In this document: in pieces, positions 19,109-27,988 of the stretch | How positions within the stretch are numbered: the first letter of the stretch is position 1 | Layout: the number at the start of each line of letters is the position of its first letter | Assembly: GCF_024181725.1 (NCBI RefSeq) | Contig: NZ_CP028908.1 | Span: 682,001 to 746,000 of the forward strand | Direction: 5' to 3' | From: Bradyrhizobium sp. WD16 | GTDB taxonomy: Bacteria > Pseudomonadota > Alphaproteobacteria > Rhizobiales > Xanthobacteraceae | Length of the DNA stretch: 64,000 bases | Position numbers and translations under genes: made by a program | The notes under the pieces: generated by a model | The model's input: only the letters and a program-made list of their open reading frames with translations | What the model was told of the DNA's origin: nothing | The model's database searches: none

Positions 19109-20954
19109 ATAGGGGGCGACCTTTTGGGTCGCTCCCCTGCCACACCACCCGGCATGCGGGTCCGCACCGGGCGGTTCGAGAAGTTGAGGTCATGAGAGAC
19201 GGGGCAGTCCCAACCGGTCCGACCAGTTCAGGGTTAGCACGGCGTTGAGGAGCATGCCGCTGTTGCGCCACCAGCGACGGCTGTTGGCCGCCACCTGCCG
19301 TGCAACGTCAGGCTTGGCTCCCAGCGCCAGCAGTTCCCTGTGCATGGTCGTACCGCGCTTCCACTGCTTGAGCTGGATGGCGCGCAGCCGGTGACGCAGC
19401 CACTGGTCCAGCTCTCGCCAGACCCGTGGGGTTTGCGCCAGCCGGAAGTACGCCTTCCAACCCAGGACATAGGGCCGCAGACGATCCACCACATCCTGCA
19501 TGCTGCGCCCGCCACTGCGGCAGGTCAGTTGCCGGATGCGCTGCTTGAACGTCCTCAGCGGCTTGTCGGCGACCTTGCGTTTGATCACGCCGCCCGGGGC
19601 TACCCAAAGGCTGTAGCCCAGGAACTTGCGACCAAACACGCTGGCCACTGTGCTTTTGGTCTCGTTGACCGTCAAGTGCAGCTTGCCGTAGAGCCGCCGA
19701 AGCAGCGCCATCACCCGGTCACCCGCCCGGCGGCTGCGAACGTAGACGTTCGCATCGTCGGCGTAGCGCACGAAGCAATGGCCCCGACGTTCCAGCGCCT
19801 TGTCCACTTCATCGAGCAGAACGTTGGCCAGCAGCGGCGATAGCGGCCCGCCTTGCGGCGTCCCCATCGTTCGCTTCCGGACCACGCCATCGCCCATGAT
19901 CCCGCTGTTCAGATACGCCCGGATCAGCCGGATGACCCCGGTGTCCCCGATCCGTTTCTGAAGGCGGTCGATGAGGATGTCGTGATCGACCCGGTCAAAG
20001 AACTTTTCCAGGTCGACGTCCACCACGATCCGGCGGCCCGATTGCACGTATGACTGCGCCGCAAGGACGGCGTCATGCGCGCTTCGGCCCGGCCGGAAGC
20101 CGTAGCTGTGCTCGCTGAAGGTCGGATCAAGAATGGGCTGCAGCACTTGCAGCAGCGCCTGCTGGATCAGACGATCCGTCACCGTCGGGATGCCGAGCTC
20201 ACGCTCGCCGCCCTCGGGCTTGGGGATCGCCACCCGTCGCACCGGACTGGGCCGGTACGCCCCCGACAACAGTTGCTCGCGGATCGCCGGCCACGCCGTA
20301 CGCAGCTGCGCGGCGGTCTGGTCAATGTCCAGACCGTCCACACCGGCTACGCCTTTGTTGGCCCGCACCCGCTTCCACGCCCGTTGCAGGTTCTCTCTCG
20401 CCAGAGCCGCCAAAAGCAGCGCCGACCCTGTGCCCTTCGGTTCATGCCGCGGGCGACGAGCTTCATCGCTGCCCGAGCCACACGCGGCTTCACCGCGTCC
20501 TACCCCGGACCGCCCTGCTTGCGCAGGCATCTGATGCAATGCTCGCCACATCGACATGGCCTCGAACACTCCCTCTCGTTCGGCCCTTCGCCTGCGGGAC
20601 GGCTTCGCAGCCTTCCCACCGGCTACTACGACCTCGGCTGACTTCTCGCTCCGGCTCGACACCGTCGCCCTTTCGGGCATGAGGCGAGACCTCCCCAGGT
20701 AAGAACGCACTCCTTCACTGCACGACCGCCGGATCTACGCCGCTTCCCCTTGATCACGAGAGCTTCGCGATTACTGGCCCGCTCGCCCTGGTCGGCAACG
20801 CCTTCTATCCGCTTCTTATTCATCGGCCCGCAGCTTCGCTCCACGCTTCCTCCCCACACTCGGTCGCCCTCATGCGGTTGCGCTTCGCTTCGCTCGTTGT
20901 GATCAACTCACGATGGGACTTGCACCCATAAGAGGGCGCCCATGCTGGGCGCAC
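19109..20954 (-). mobile_element. Group II intron (class C type) inserted behind a terminator
   Basis: On the minus strand the intron begins GTGCGCCC at 20954, matching the GUGYG 5' consensus, directly after the T-rich tail of a terminator hairpin. Near the 3' end a domain V-like hairpin (about 19140-19178, GAACCGCCCGGTGCGG arm) is followed by a domain VI-like hairpin (about 19111-19137), and the intron ends AT at about 19109. It encodes a reverse transcriptase. Insertion just downstream of rho-independent terminators is the hallmark of class C group II introns. The 5' boundary is firm; the 3' end could be off by a few bases. Confidence 0.85.
19190..20557 (-). CDS. ltrA: Group II intron reverse transcriptase/maturase
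   Basis: The 455-residue protein contains the RT fingers-palm motifs (GIPTVTDRLIQQALLQVL, GFRPGRSAHDAV, TPQGGPLSPLLANVLLDE and the catalytic YADD) and a maturase X domain near the end (VLGWKAYFRLAQTPRVW, GIIM type). No endonuclease domain follows, as usual for class C introns, which use terminator or replication-fork DNA as target. The frame extends upstream to 20710, but the ATG at 20557 with GAGG just before it fits the family better. Confidence 0.88.
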   Translation of the reverse strand: MSMWRALHQMPAQAGRSGVGRGEAACGSGSDEARRPRHEPKGTGSALLLAALARENLQRAWKRVRANKGVAGVDGLDIDQTAAQLRTAWPAIREQLLSGAYRPSPVRRVAIPKPEGGERELGIPTVTDRLIQQALLQVLQPILDPTFSEHSYGFRPGRSAHDAVLAAQSYVQSGRRIVVDVDLEKFFDRVDHDILIDRLQKRIGDTGVIRLIRAYLNSGIMGDGVVRKRTMGTPQGGPLSPLLANVLLDEVDKALERRGHCFVRYADDANVYVRSRRAGDRVMALLRRLYGKLHLTVNETKSTVASVFGRKFLGYSLWVAPGGVIKRKVADKPLRTFKQRIRQLTCRSGGRSMQDVVDRLRPYVLGWKAYFRLAQTPRVWRELDQWLRHRLRAIQLKQWKRGTTMHRELLALGAKPDVARQVAANSRRWWRNSGMLLNAVLTLNWSDRLGLPRLS

Positions 20955-20960
20955 AAATGA

Positions 20961-20984
20961 AAAACCCGGCCAGCGGCCGGGTTT
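20961..20984 (-). terminator. Rho-independent terminator, target of the group II intron
   Basis: On the minus strand AAACCCGGCC, a GCT loop and GGCCGGGTTTTT form a strong hairpin with T tract, 39 bases after the stop of the secreted-protein gene at 21023. The intron 5' end begins six bases beyond the T tract. Confidence 0.88.
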
Positions 20985-21022
20985 CTCGAATGGAGCTGAT
21001 GGTCCGTTCAGCTGCAGACCGT

Positions 21023-21313
21023 TCAGTCGCAGACCTGGACGCGGCGAAAACGCCAGCCGTAACCGTCCCAGAAGCGCTCACGCACCCAGCGGCACGGCGG
21101 CTCTTCGACATAGACCGGCGCCGGGGCATAGTAGACCGGCGGCGGCGGCGGAGCCGAACCGGCAATGGCGCCGCCGAGCAGCGCACCACCGATCAGACCA
21201 CCGGCGATCCCGGCCGCGATCCGGCCGTCATCGGCGCGCGCCGCAGGAGCGGCAACGGCGAGCGCACCGGCGACGGTGACCGCCGCAAGGAACGCCGAAA
21301 GCATCTTCTTCAT
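21023..21313 (-). CDS. Small secreted protein with WDGYGWR motif
   Basis: The 96-residue protein has a signal peptide (to about residue 27, ending ARA-DD), a glycine-rich hydrophobic stretch (AAGIAGGLIGGALLGGAIAG), a Pro/Tyr linker and a C-terminal CRWVRERFWDGYGWRFRR with two Cys. It is paralogous to the next gene upstream. The function is unknown; the Gly-rich part suggests envelope association. An AGGAG ribosome binding site precedes the ATG. Confidence 0.7.
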   Translation of the reverse strand: MKKMLSAFLAAVTVAGALAVAAPAARADDGRIAAGIAGGLIGGALLGGAIAGSAPPPPPVYYAPAPVYVEEPPCRWVRERFWDGYGWRFRRVQVCD

Positions 21314-21570
21314 TCGTATTCTCCTCAGATCGCGCCGAGCCGCGCGGTGGAAAGGTCCGACAGGAGAGCCCCGGGGCTCCTTGTTGGCGTGTTTACCGTG
21401 TCGTTGCGTTCAGTAGAAGCGACCCTGCCTCGCGGCCGACCGCCCGCATTCGTCCCCGCCGCGATCATAATCGAAATTCACGTGGCGGGCTCAACCTTTT
21501 TCGGCTCGAACCGGCGCGATCAAGGCCTTGCCATTGCGCCGAATTTTCGGCGAACCGACCGCACAAACCG

Positions 21571-21879
21571 TCAATAACAGACGCGCGTGCGGCGAATCCG
21601 CCAGCCGTAGCCGTCCCAGAACCGCTCGCGCTGCCAATAGCACGGACCGCCATAGGCCGGCGCGTAATCGCCGTAATAGCCGTAGCCCGGGCCGTAGCCG
21701 TAGCCAGGGCCGTAGCCGTAGCCGCCGCTGAGGGCGCCACCGATGATCGCGCCCGCTGCAAGTCCGCCGATCACGCCCGCGGCGATGCGGCCGCCACGGG
21801 CCTCCGCCTGATGCGGCGCAGCAATGACGCTGATCGCCAATGTCGCCGCCGCCGCCGTCGCCAGCAGTGAATGTTTCAT
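21571..21879 (-). CDS. Small secreted protein with WDGYGWR motif, paralogue
   Basis: The 102-residue protein (from MKHSLLAT) has a signal peptide, a glycine-rich stretch (AAGVIGGLAAGAIIGGAL), GYGYGPGYG repeats and the C terminus CYWQRERFWDGYGWRIRR, nearly the same as its neighbour at 21023. The ATG at 21879 has AGGAG eight bases upstream and is preferred to a GTG three codons earlier. The two genes lie in tandem with about 257 bases between them and are probably an old duplication. Confidence 0.72.
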   Translation of the reverse strand: MKHSLLATAAAATLAISVIAAPHQAEARGGRIAAGVIGGLAAGAIIGGALSGGYGYGPGYGYGPGYGYYGDYAPAYGGPCYWQRERFWDGYGWRIRRTRVCY

Positions 21880-22004
21880 GGCACACACTCCTAGAATGAA
21901 GATGCGAGGCTGAAAGAATTTCGCGGCCGCAGAGTTTCATTTGCGGGTTGAACGGACAATGAATGCGGCCGCCGAAATGCCGCCATGTTCGCCGCCCGGG
22001 CGGC

Positions 22005-22385
22005 CTATTTCGATGCGCCGCTCTTCGCGCCCTCCGGCGGCTTCTTGTCGCCGCCCGAGGCCGGCGGCTGGAGCCGCAGCTGCTCGAGCTTGCCCTCGAG
22101 ACCGGCGACGCTCGCCTTGAGGGCTTCGACCTGGCGGCGCAGCGCCTCGATCTCGGCCCGCGCGGCATCGACCCTGGCCTGCTGGTCGAGCGCCGCCTTG
22201 GTCATGACCTTCTTGAGGAAATCGACGTTGCTCTGCAGGCAGCTGGTGCGCCGCTCCATGGTCTTTTCGGCGGTACAGATCTCGATGCCGGGGACGTCCT
22301 GGGCCCGCGCCACGATCGGCAGGGCAAGGACGCCAACCAGGAGGGCGCATGGAGCCGCCAGCCGCTTTCGCATCGTCATCGTCAT
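22005..22385 (-). CDS. Secreted coiled-coil hypothetical protein
   Basis: The 126-residue protein has a signal peptide (MTMTMRKRLAAPCALLVGVL, cleavage after ARA) and then a central helix with heptad-like spacing (ARAEIEALRRQVEALKASVA and GLEGKLEQLRL) likely to form a coiled coil, with a charged, Lys/Pro-rich tail. Two Cys residues (about 38 and 49) may form a disulfide. The start has GGGAGGGA just upstream. Function is unknown; it is probably periplasmic. Confidence 0.6.
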   Translation of the reverse strand: MTMTMRKRLAAPCALLVGVLALPIVARAQDVPGIEICTAEKTMERRTSCLQSNVDFLKKVMTKAALDQQARVDAARAEIEALRRQVEALKASVAGLEGKLEQLRLQPPASGGDKKPPEGAKSGASK

Positions 22386-22611
22386 CGTCCCTCCCGCTGC
22401 GCAACAGAACAGGGGTAGTTTAGCCGTGATTGCAGCCGCCCTGAGCGCAGAATGATGCAAATAAGAATGATTTGCATATAGCTCGATACACCGTGGAGAT
22501 CTGGCTGCGCTGCGACGCCAGACGAAAACGCCGCCGGCGCTGCGAGCGGACCGGCGGCGGAAACCATCAGGCCGTGGACAACCCCACCGCGCCGGCGGGG
22601 TGGGAAACGCC

Positions 22612-23385
22612 TCAGCGCTCGGCGAAGGCCTTTTCCACCACGAAGTGGCTGGGCTCGCCGTGGTTGCCCTCGATGAAGCCGCGCTCATCGAGCAGCGCCT
22701 TGGTGTCGACCAGCAACGCCGGGCTGCCGCAGATCATGACGCGGTCCTTCGCGGCCTCGAGATCCGACAGGCCGATGTCCTTGAACAGCTTGCCCGAGGT
22801 CATCAGGTCGGTGATGCGGCCGCGGTTGCGGAACGGGTCGCGGGTCACGGTCGGATAGTAGATCAGCTGGTTGCGCACCATCTCGCCGATCAGTTCGTCG
22901 TTCGGCAGCTTTTCGGTGATCATCTCGCCATAGGCGAGCTCGCGGACGTGGCGGCAGCCATGCAGCAGCACCACCTTCTCGAAGCGGTCGTAGGTCTCCG
23001 GGTCCTTGATGACGCTGAGGAACGGCGCCAGTCCGGTGCCGGTGCCGACGAGATAGAGATTGCGGCCGCCCATCAGGTTGTCGATCACCAGCGTACCGGT
23101 GGCCTTGCGGCTGACGATGATGCGATCGCCTTCCTTGAGGTGCTGCAGGCGCGAGGTCAGCGGCCCGTCCGGCACCTTGATCGAGAAGAATTCGAGTTCG
23201 TCCTCGTAATTGGCGCTGGCGACGCTGTAGGCCCGCAGCAGCGGCTTCTCGTTGACCTTGAGCCCGATCATCGTGAATTCGCCGTTGCGGAAACGGAACG
23301 ACGGGTCACGGGTGGTCCGGAAGCTGAACAGGGTATCCGTCCAGTGATGGACGCTCAGAACGCTTTCATGATTGAAGTTGCTCAT
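22612..23385 (-). CDS. fpr: Ferredoxin-NADP reductase
   Basis: The 257-residue protein has the FAD-binding RAYSVAS motif, the NADP-binding GTGTGLAPFLSVI motif, VMICGSPALL and the C-terminal HFVVEKAFAER. These define the bacterial-type FNR family, which moves electrons between NADP(H) and ferredoxin or flavodoxin, often in oxidative stress. The start MSNFNHESVLSVHHWTDTLF is the normal one. Confidence 0.93.
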   Translation of the reverse strand: MSNFNHESVLSVHHWTDTLFSFRTTRDPSFRFRNGEFTMIGLKVNEKPLLRAYSVASANYEDELEFFSIKVPDGPLTSRLQHLKEGDRIIVSRKATGTLVIDNLMGGRNLYLVGTGTGLAPFLSVIKDPETYDRFEKVVLLHGCRHVRELAYGEMITEKLPNDELIGEMVRNQLIYYPTVTRDPFRNRGRITDLMTSGKLFKDIGLSDLEAAKDRVMICGSPALLVDTKALLDERGFIEGNHGEPSHFVVEKAFAER

Positions 23386-23684
23386 ATGCACCGCACCCGT
23401 CGCCGCTTGGTCCAAATTTTCCAGGGGCGGCGAGCGCCGAAGCGATTGCCCCGGAAATTCGTTTGTGTACTAATGAATATGCCGGCCGCCGTTTGCCGTC
23501 AAGGGAGGGCGGACACGGTGCCCACGGTGGCTAGATAAGGGATTTTGTTGCCAAGCGGAATACGTTGCGATGCAACATTATTCTCAATTTCAAGGCCTTA
23601 GGATTATTCTGGCCCCTTCCGGGGCGCATGCAGGGAATGTTTGCAGAACCGCCCTCGACGGCTTCAAGGAAAGGAACGACGACC

Positions 23685-24884
23685 ATGGCGCATGGCGAGC
23701 CCACCGGCCCCTCCGGCTCGACCCGGCTGGTAATCCGCAATATCGGCCTGCTGCTGAGCGGTGACATCGACAAGCCGGTGCTCGACGCCGACACCATTGT
23801 CGCCGACAACGGCCGGATCTCGGCGATCGGCCGCGCCAAGGACGTCGATACCGACGGCGCCACCACGGTGATCGATGCCGCCGGCACCACCCTCACCCCG
23901 GGGCTGATCGACAGCCATGTCCACCCGGTGGCCGGCGACTGGACGCCGCGGCAGAACCAGATCGGCTGGATCGACAGCTTCCTCAACGGCGGCGTCACCA
24001 CCATGATCTCGGCGGGCGAGGTCCACATGCCCGGCCGGCCCAAGGACATCACCGGCCTCAAGGCCATGGCGATCTTCGCCCAGCGCGCCTTCGACGCCTT
24101 CCGTCCCGGCGGCGTCAAGGTCCATGCCGGCGCGCCGGTGATCGAGCCGGGCATGACCGAGCAGGACTTCAAGGAGCTGGCGGCGGCCGGCGTCAAGCTG
24201 CTCGGCGAGGTCGGCCTCGGCGGCGTCAAGGACGGCGCCTCGGCCCGCGAGATGGTGGGCTGGGCCCGCAAATACGGCATCCAGAGCACCATCCACACCG
24301 GCGGTCCCTCGATCCCCGGCTCCGGCCTGATCGGCGCCGATGTCGTGCTCGAGGCCGACACCGACGTGATCGGCCACATCAACGGCGGCCACACCGCCCT
24401 GCCCGACGGCGAAATCCGCTGCATCTGCGAGGGCTGCAAGCGCGGCCTCGAACTCGTGCACAACGGCAACGAGCGCTCGGCGCTCTACACCCTGCGCACC
24501 GCCAGGGACATGGGCGAGATGCAGCGCGTCATCCTCGGCACCGATTCGCCGGCGGGCTCGGGCGTGCAGCCGCTCGGCATCCTGCGCATGATCTCGCTCT
24601 TGTCGTCGCTCGGCGACGTCCCGGCGGAGGTCGCGTTCTGCTTCGCCACCGGCAACACGGCGCGGATGCGGGCGCTGGACTGCGGCCTGATCGAGGTCGG
24701 CCGCGCCGCCGATTTCGTCATCATGGACAAGGCCCAGCACTCGCCGGGCAGGACCATCCTGGAGAGCGTCCAGCTCGGCGACCTGCCGGGCATCGGCATG
24801 ACCATCATCGACGGCGTCATCCGCACCCATCGCAGCCGCAACACCCCGCCGGCGACCAAGGTGCCGAGCGTGGTGCACGGCTGA
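23685..24884 (+). CDS. Amidohydrolase, enamidase-like
   Basis: The 399-residue protein is a metal-dependent amidohydrolase with GLIDSHVHP (HxH metal ligands), later His residues in STIHTGG and GHINGGHTA, and GTDSPAG with the catalytic Asp. Overall it resembles enamidase, which opens the ring of 1,4,5,6-tetrahydro-6-oxonicotinate in the reductive nicotinate pathway. This assignment comes from remembered family features only. It gains weight because a probable 6-hydroxynicotinate reductase, the preceding step, is encoded at the right end of the window. The ATG has AAGGAAAGGA upstream. Confidence 0.65.
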   Translation: MAHGEPTGPSGSTRLVIRNIGLLLSGDIDKPVLDADTIVADNGRISAIGRAKDVDTDGATTVIDAAGTTLTPGLIDSHVHPVAGDWTPRQNQIGWIDSFLNGGVTTMISAGEVHMPGRPKDITGLKAMAIFAQRAFDAFRPGGVKVHAGAPVIEPGMTEQDFKELAAAGVKLLGEVGLGGVKDGASAREMVGWARKYGIQSTIHTGGPSIPGSGLIGADVVLEADTDVIGHINGGHTALPDGEIRCICEGCKRGLELVHNGNERSALYTLRTARDMGEMQRVILGTDSPAGSGVQPLGILRMISLLSSLGDVPAEVAFCFATGNTARMRALDCGLIEVGRAADFVIMDKAQHSPGRTILESVQLGDLPGIGMTIIDGVIRTHRSRNTPPATKVPSVVHG

Positions 24885-24925
24885 CGGATTCGGATTGCAA
24901 TCGATCCGGGTGCTGATCATGATCA

Positions 24926-24968
24926 TCCCGGCGCGGCGGCCCACGGCCGCGGCGCCGGGATTTTTTTT
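24926..24968 (+). terminator. Rho-independent terminator after amidohydrolase
   Basis: A long GC stem (CCCGGCGC with GCGCCGGG, inner GGCC/GGCC around CAC) is followed by nine T. It lies 42 bases after the stop codon. Confidence 0.9.
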
Positions 24969-25098
24969 GCCCTGCTTTTTTTTGCTGAACACGACAGTCT
25001 GATCGCCCAAGACCTTCGAGCCGGGGCCCGCGCCGAACAGCGAGCCGCGAACCTCCGGCCCTGCTTGACCTTGTCCATCCTCCGGAGAAGCCGTCAGG

Positions 25099-26010
25099 GT
25101 GTATGTGTCCATCGGCCATATCCCGCAGTGGATCGAGATCGACCGGACCGATCAGGCCAATCCGGTGCTGCTCTTTCTCCACGGCGGCCCGGGCGGCTCC
25201 TCCCGCCCGGCGGCGGCGGCGTGGAAGCCGTGGGCCAACGCCTTCACCCTCGCCCATTGGGACCAGCGCGGCGCCGGCCGCACCTTCGCCCGCAACGGTG
25301 AAGCGGGCTGCGGTCCCCTGACCATCGCCCGCCTCGTCGAGGACGGCATCGAGGTCGCCGAATTCCTCCACCGCAATCTCCACAAGCCGAAGCTTCTGCT
25401 GGTCGGCCACTCGTTCGGATCGGTGCTGGCGGTGCACATGCTGCGACAGCGGCCGAAGCTGTTTGCGGCCTATGTCGGCGCCGGCCAGCTGGTGAACAAG
25501 CGCGCCAACGAGGAGATCATTCATGCCCGTCTGCTGGCGCGCGCCCGGGCGACCCGCGACGACGAGGCGCTGCTCGCCCTGAGCGCGCTGACGCCGCCGC
25601 TGCACACCGACCGCGACAACATCGCGGTGCTGCGCCAGTGGGCCGACCGCCTCGCCGACGGCAGCGGCGACGAAGTGCAGATGCATCCCTCGCCGCCATC
25701 GGTCGGCTTCACCGCACAGGACCGCGAGCAGCTGGCGCGCGGCCGGGCCTACTGCCGCGCCCAGCTGTTCGACGAGATCGGCGCCGTCGACCTGGCCGCG
25801 CTCGGGCTCGACTTCGCGGTGCCGATGTTCTTCTTCCACGGCACCCACGACCAGCAGGCGGCGCTCGAACTCGCCGAGCAGTACTGCGCCGACATCACGG
25901 CGCCGGCCAAGGGCTTCGTCCGCTTCGAGGGCTGTCACCATTTCATGGCGATGAACCGGCCGGAGCTGTTTTTGCGCGAATTGCTGGCGCGGGTGCGGCC
26001 GGTGCTGTGA
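25099..26010 (+). CDS. Alpha/beta hydrolase, prolyl aminopeptidase-like (S33)
   Basis: The 303-residue protein has LFLHGGPGGS (oxyanion hole, HGGPG motif of the S33 family), WDQRGAGRT, the nucleophile elbow GHSFGS, and a late Asp (HGTHDQQ) and His (GCHHFMAM) completing the triad. It starts with GTG, with GGAGAAG upstream. Substrates of such proteins range from peptides to esters and cannot be predicted. Its last about 40 codons recur as a fragment at 50836. Confidence 0.8.
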   Translation: MYVSIGHIPQWIEIDRTDQANPVLLFLHGGPGGSSRPAAAAWKPWANAFTLAHWDQRGAGRTFARNGEAGCGPLTIARLVEDGIEVAEFLHRNLHKPKLLLVGHSFGSVLAVHMLRQRPKLFAAYVGAGQLVNKRANEEIIHARLLARARATRDDEALLALSALTPPLHTDRDNIAVLRQWADRLADGSGDEVQMHPSPPSVGFTAQDREQLARGRAYCRAQLFDEIGAVDLAALGLDFAVPMFFFHGTHDQQAALELAEQYCADITAPAKGFVRFEGCHHFMAMNRPELFLRELLARVRPVL

Positions 26011-26170
26011 GACGTGGCGACCGCAATTCATTCTCGTCATGGCCGGGCTCCGTCCCGGCACAAGGCTGGGCGCGCCGAAGCTTCTTAGCGAAGGTGGGCA
26101 AGCGCGGGCATGACGATTGAAACGCTGAAACAGTGGCCGCTTTCTCCGCGGTCGTCGCCCACTTCCCAGC

Positions 26171-26870
26171 CGAGGCAGGTGTTGACCGAGGCGCGACACA
26201 ATCTCCACCGTCCGCCCGCTTCGAGCGGGCGAACCAGTACGCCGTGACCGTGGTGAAGGGCAGAGCGTCCGCCGCGATGCCTGATCGCAACGGCACGGAG
26301 TACTGGGCTCCCCGGACGAGCCGGGGAGCGACAGCAGAATGTGCCGATGGCGCGTTTCCCTCTCGGCCGAGCGCAACGGCCCAGCCGAGGCAGGTGTTGA
26401 CCGAGGCGCGACACAATCTCCACCGTCCGCCCGCTTCGAGCGGGCGAACCAGTACGCCGTGACCGTGGTGAAGGGCAGAGCGTCCGCCGCGATGCCTGAT
26501 CGCAACGGCACGGAGTACTGGGCTCCCCGGACGAGCCGGGGAGCGACAGCAGAATGTGCCGATGGCGCGTTTCCCTCTCGGCCGAGCGCAACGGCCCAGC
26601 CGAGGCAGGTGTTGACCGAGGCGCGACACAATCTCCACCGTCCGCCCGCTTCAAGCGGGCGAACCAGCTCGCCGTGGCCGTGGTGAAAGGCACAGTGTCG
26701 GCCGCTCCGCGCCAATTGCGATGACACGAAGTACTGGGCCGCCCGATCAAGTCGGGCGGTGACGGCAGAATATGCCGATAGCGCGTTTCCCTCTTGGCCG
26801 AGTGCACGGCCCAGCCGAGGCAAGTATTGACCGAGGCGCGACACAGTCTCCGCCGTCGTCGCCCGCTTCG
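26171..26870. repeat. Tandem array of 215-bp units
   Basis: The phrase CGAGGCAGGTGTTGACCGAG begins at 26171, 26386 and 26601 and, in a variant, at 26816: an exact period of 215. Each unit has short hairpins, CGCCCGCTTCGAGCGGGCG and CTCCCCGGACGAGCCGGGGAG, the latter replaced by CCGCCCGATCAAGTCGGGCGG in the third unit. The first two units are almost identical. Frames through the array are by-products of the period and are not genes. The 26011-26170 lead-in carries a related repeat module also seen near 42.5 kb. Confidence 0.9.
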
Positions 26871-27192
26871 CGCCTACGAGATTCACACGTCACCACCGCA
26901 TTCGTCGCAACCTTTTCTCGTCGTGGCCGGGCTTGCCCGCCTTCGCCAAGAAGCTTCGGCGGGCGCAGCCATTGTGCCGGGTCGAAGCCGAAGCCGACGA
27001 CCGGTCCCGGCCACCCCGATGAGGAGCGCAGTGCGTTTGCTCCCCTCCTGATGATCAGCGCACTCGGATAAATCCGACTTGCGATGACAAGCCCGCTGAC
27101 GACGAAGTGGGAGTCGAAGCGCTTCCGGAAAGACCGCCGGCGTGGCGCGCTTGGCCTGAACAGGACGGTGCGCGGGTCGTCTCGCATCCCCG
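26871..27192. other. Intergenic, remnants of dispersed repeat modules
   Basis: No gene is supported. The section around 26925-27010 (GCCCGCCTTCGCCAAGAAGC and nearby) matches, in rearranged order, modules at 26050-26110 and 42480-42570. The remainder up to the stop of the next gene shows nothing recognisable. Confidence 0.5.
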
Positions 27193-27927
27193 CTATTGTC
27201 CCTGCGCCATACGCAGGATCGAAATCGCCACGCAGCCTGCGCCCGCCGGAAGAAGAATTGCCTGTCCGCCGGCCGGAAGCGCGAAGACCGGGGTTCCCGC
27301 AAGCGCCTCCTGGCGTGCGCTGCCTTTGGGCAGAAGGGCCTCCGCCGCCTGGCAGTTCTGCGCGAACGGCACGACACGCACCATGTCGCCTTCGCAGGAT
27401 TGGCCGTTGGGCGCGGCGAAGACGACACCGCTGGCCGGTCCGGAATTGCCGTTGTCGGACTTGTAGAGCATTCCGACGACGCCCTGCATCGACCGGCGAT
27501 CCGCATCGGTCTTGCCGGTTTGCGTCTGAACCATGTACTGACTGCCCTCCGTCAGGGCCCTGCCCAGGGCGGCATAGGTACTCGCGCAGGTCTTGATACC
27601 CGCCTGGGCAGCATGGGTGGTGAAGGGATCGGCGGCACCGGGGGCCGACGCCGTCGGAGTGGATTGCTGTTGAGGATGCGCCTGGGGCTGTGACGCGGCT
27701 TGCGGCGGCTTACCCGAGGCACTCTGGGCGTTCGCCTCCGAACCGACGAGATTTTCGTAAGCGAGAAAACCGACACCGCCGGCCAGGACAAGCCCTGCCG
27801 CCGTCAAGGCCAGGATGCGCCCCCACGATCTGGCGGTGCGCGTTTTGCTGGCTGGCGATGACGGCGGGGCCGTCGCGGCGACAGGACGCGGCGACATGAG
27901 GCGGTCGTGGATACTTTGTTGGGTCAT
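27193..27927 (-). CDS. Membrane-anchored hypothetical protein downstream of adhesin
   Basis: The 244-residue protein has a cytoplasmic head of about 35 residues, one membrane helix (ILALTAAGLVLAGGVGFLAY), a Gln/Pro/Ser linker, and a periplasmic domain of about 145 residues with Cys at CASTYAALG, QSCEGD, QNCQAA and GCVAIS. It ends GCVAISILRMAQGQ. It follows the IalB-like gene by 61 bases on the same strand as the adhesin, so an accessory role in adhesin export or folding is possible. GAAAGG precedes the ATG. Confidence 0.65.
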   Translation of the reverse strand: MTQQSIHDRLMSPRPVAATAPPSSPASKTRTARSWGRILALTAAGLVLAGGVGFLAYENLVGSEANAQSASGKPPQAASQPQAHPQQQSTPTASAPGAADPFTTHAAQAGIKTCASTYAALGRALTEGSQYMVQTQTGKTDADRRSMQGVVGMLYKSDNGNSGPASGVVFAAPNGQSCEGDMVRVVPFAQNCQAAEALLPKGSARQEALAGTPVFALPAGGQAILLPAGAGCVAISILRMAQGQ

Positions 27928-27988
27928 GAAAAAACCTTTCGAATTTGCCGCTTTATTGGAGCGACGTGGCGCCGGGCGCTGCTCGCCC

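Noticed and set aside
26011-27192. Several overlapping frames of 80-240 codons, some repeating GDCVAPRSTPASAG-like text
   Set aside because: They follow the 215-bp period and exist in several frames on both strands, so they are repeat by-products.
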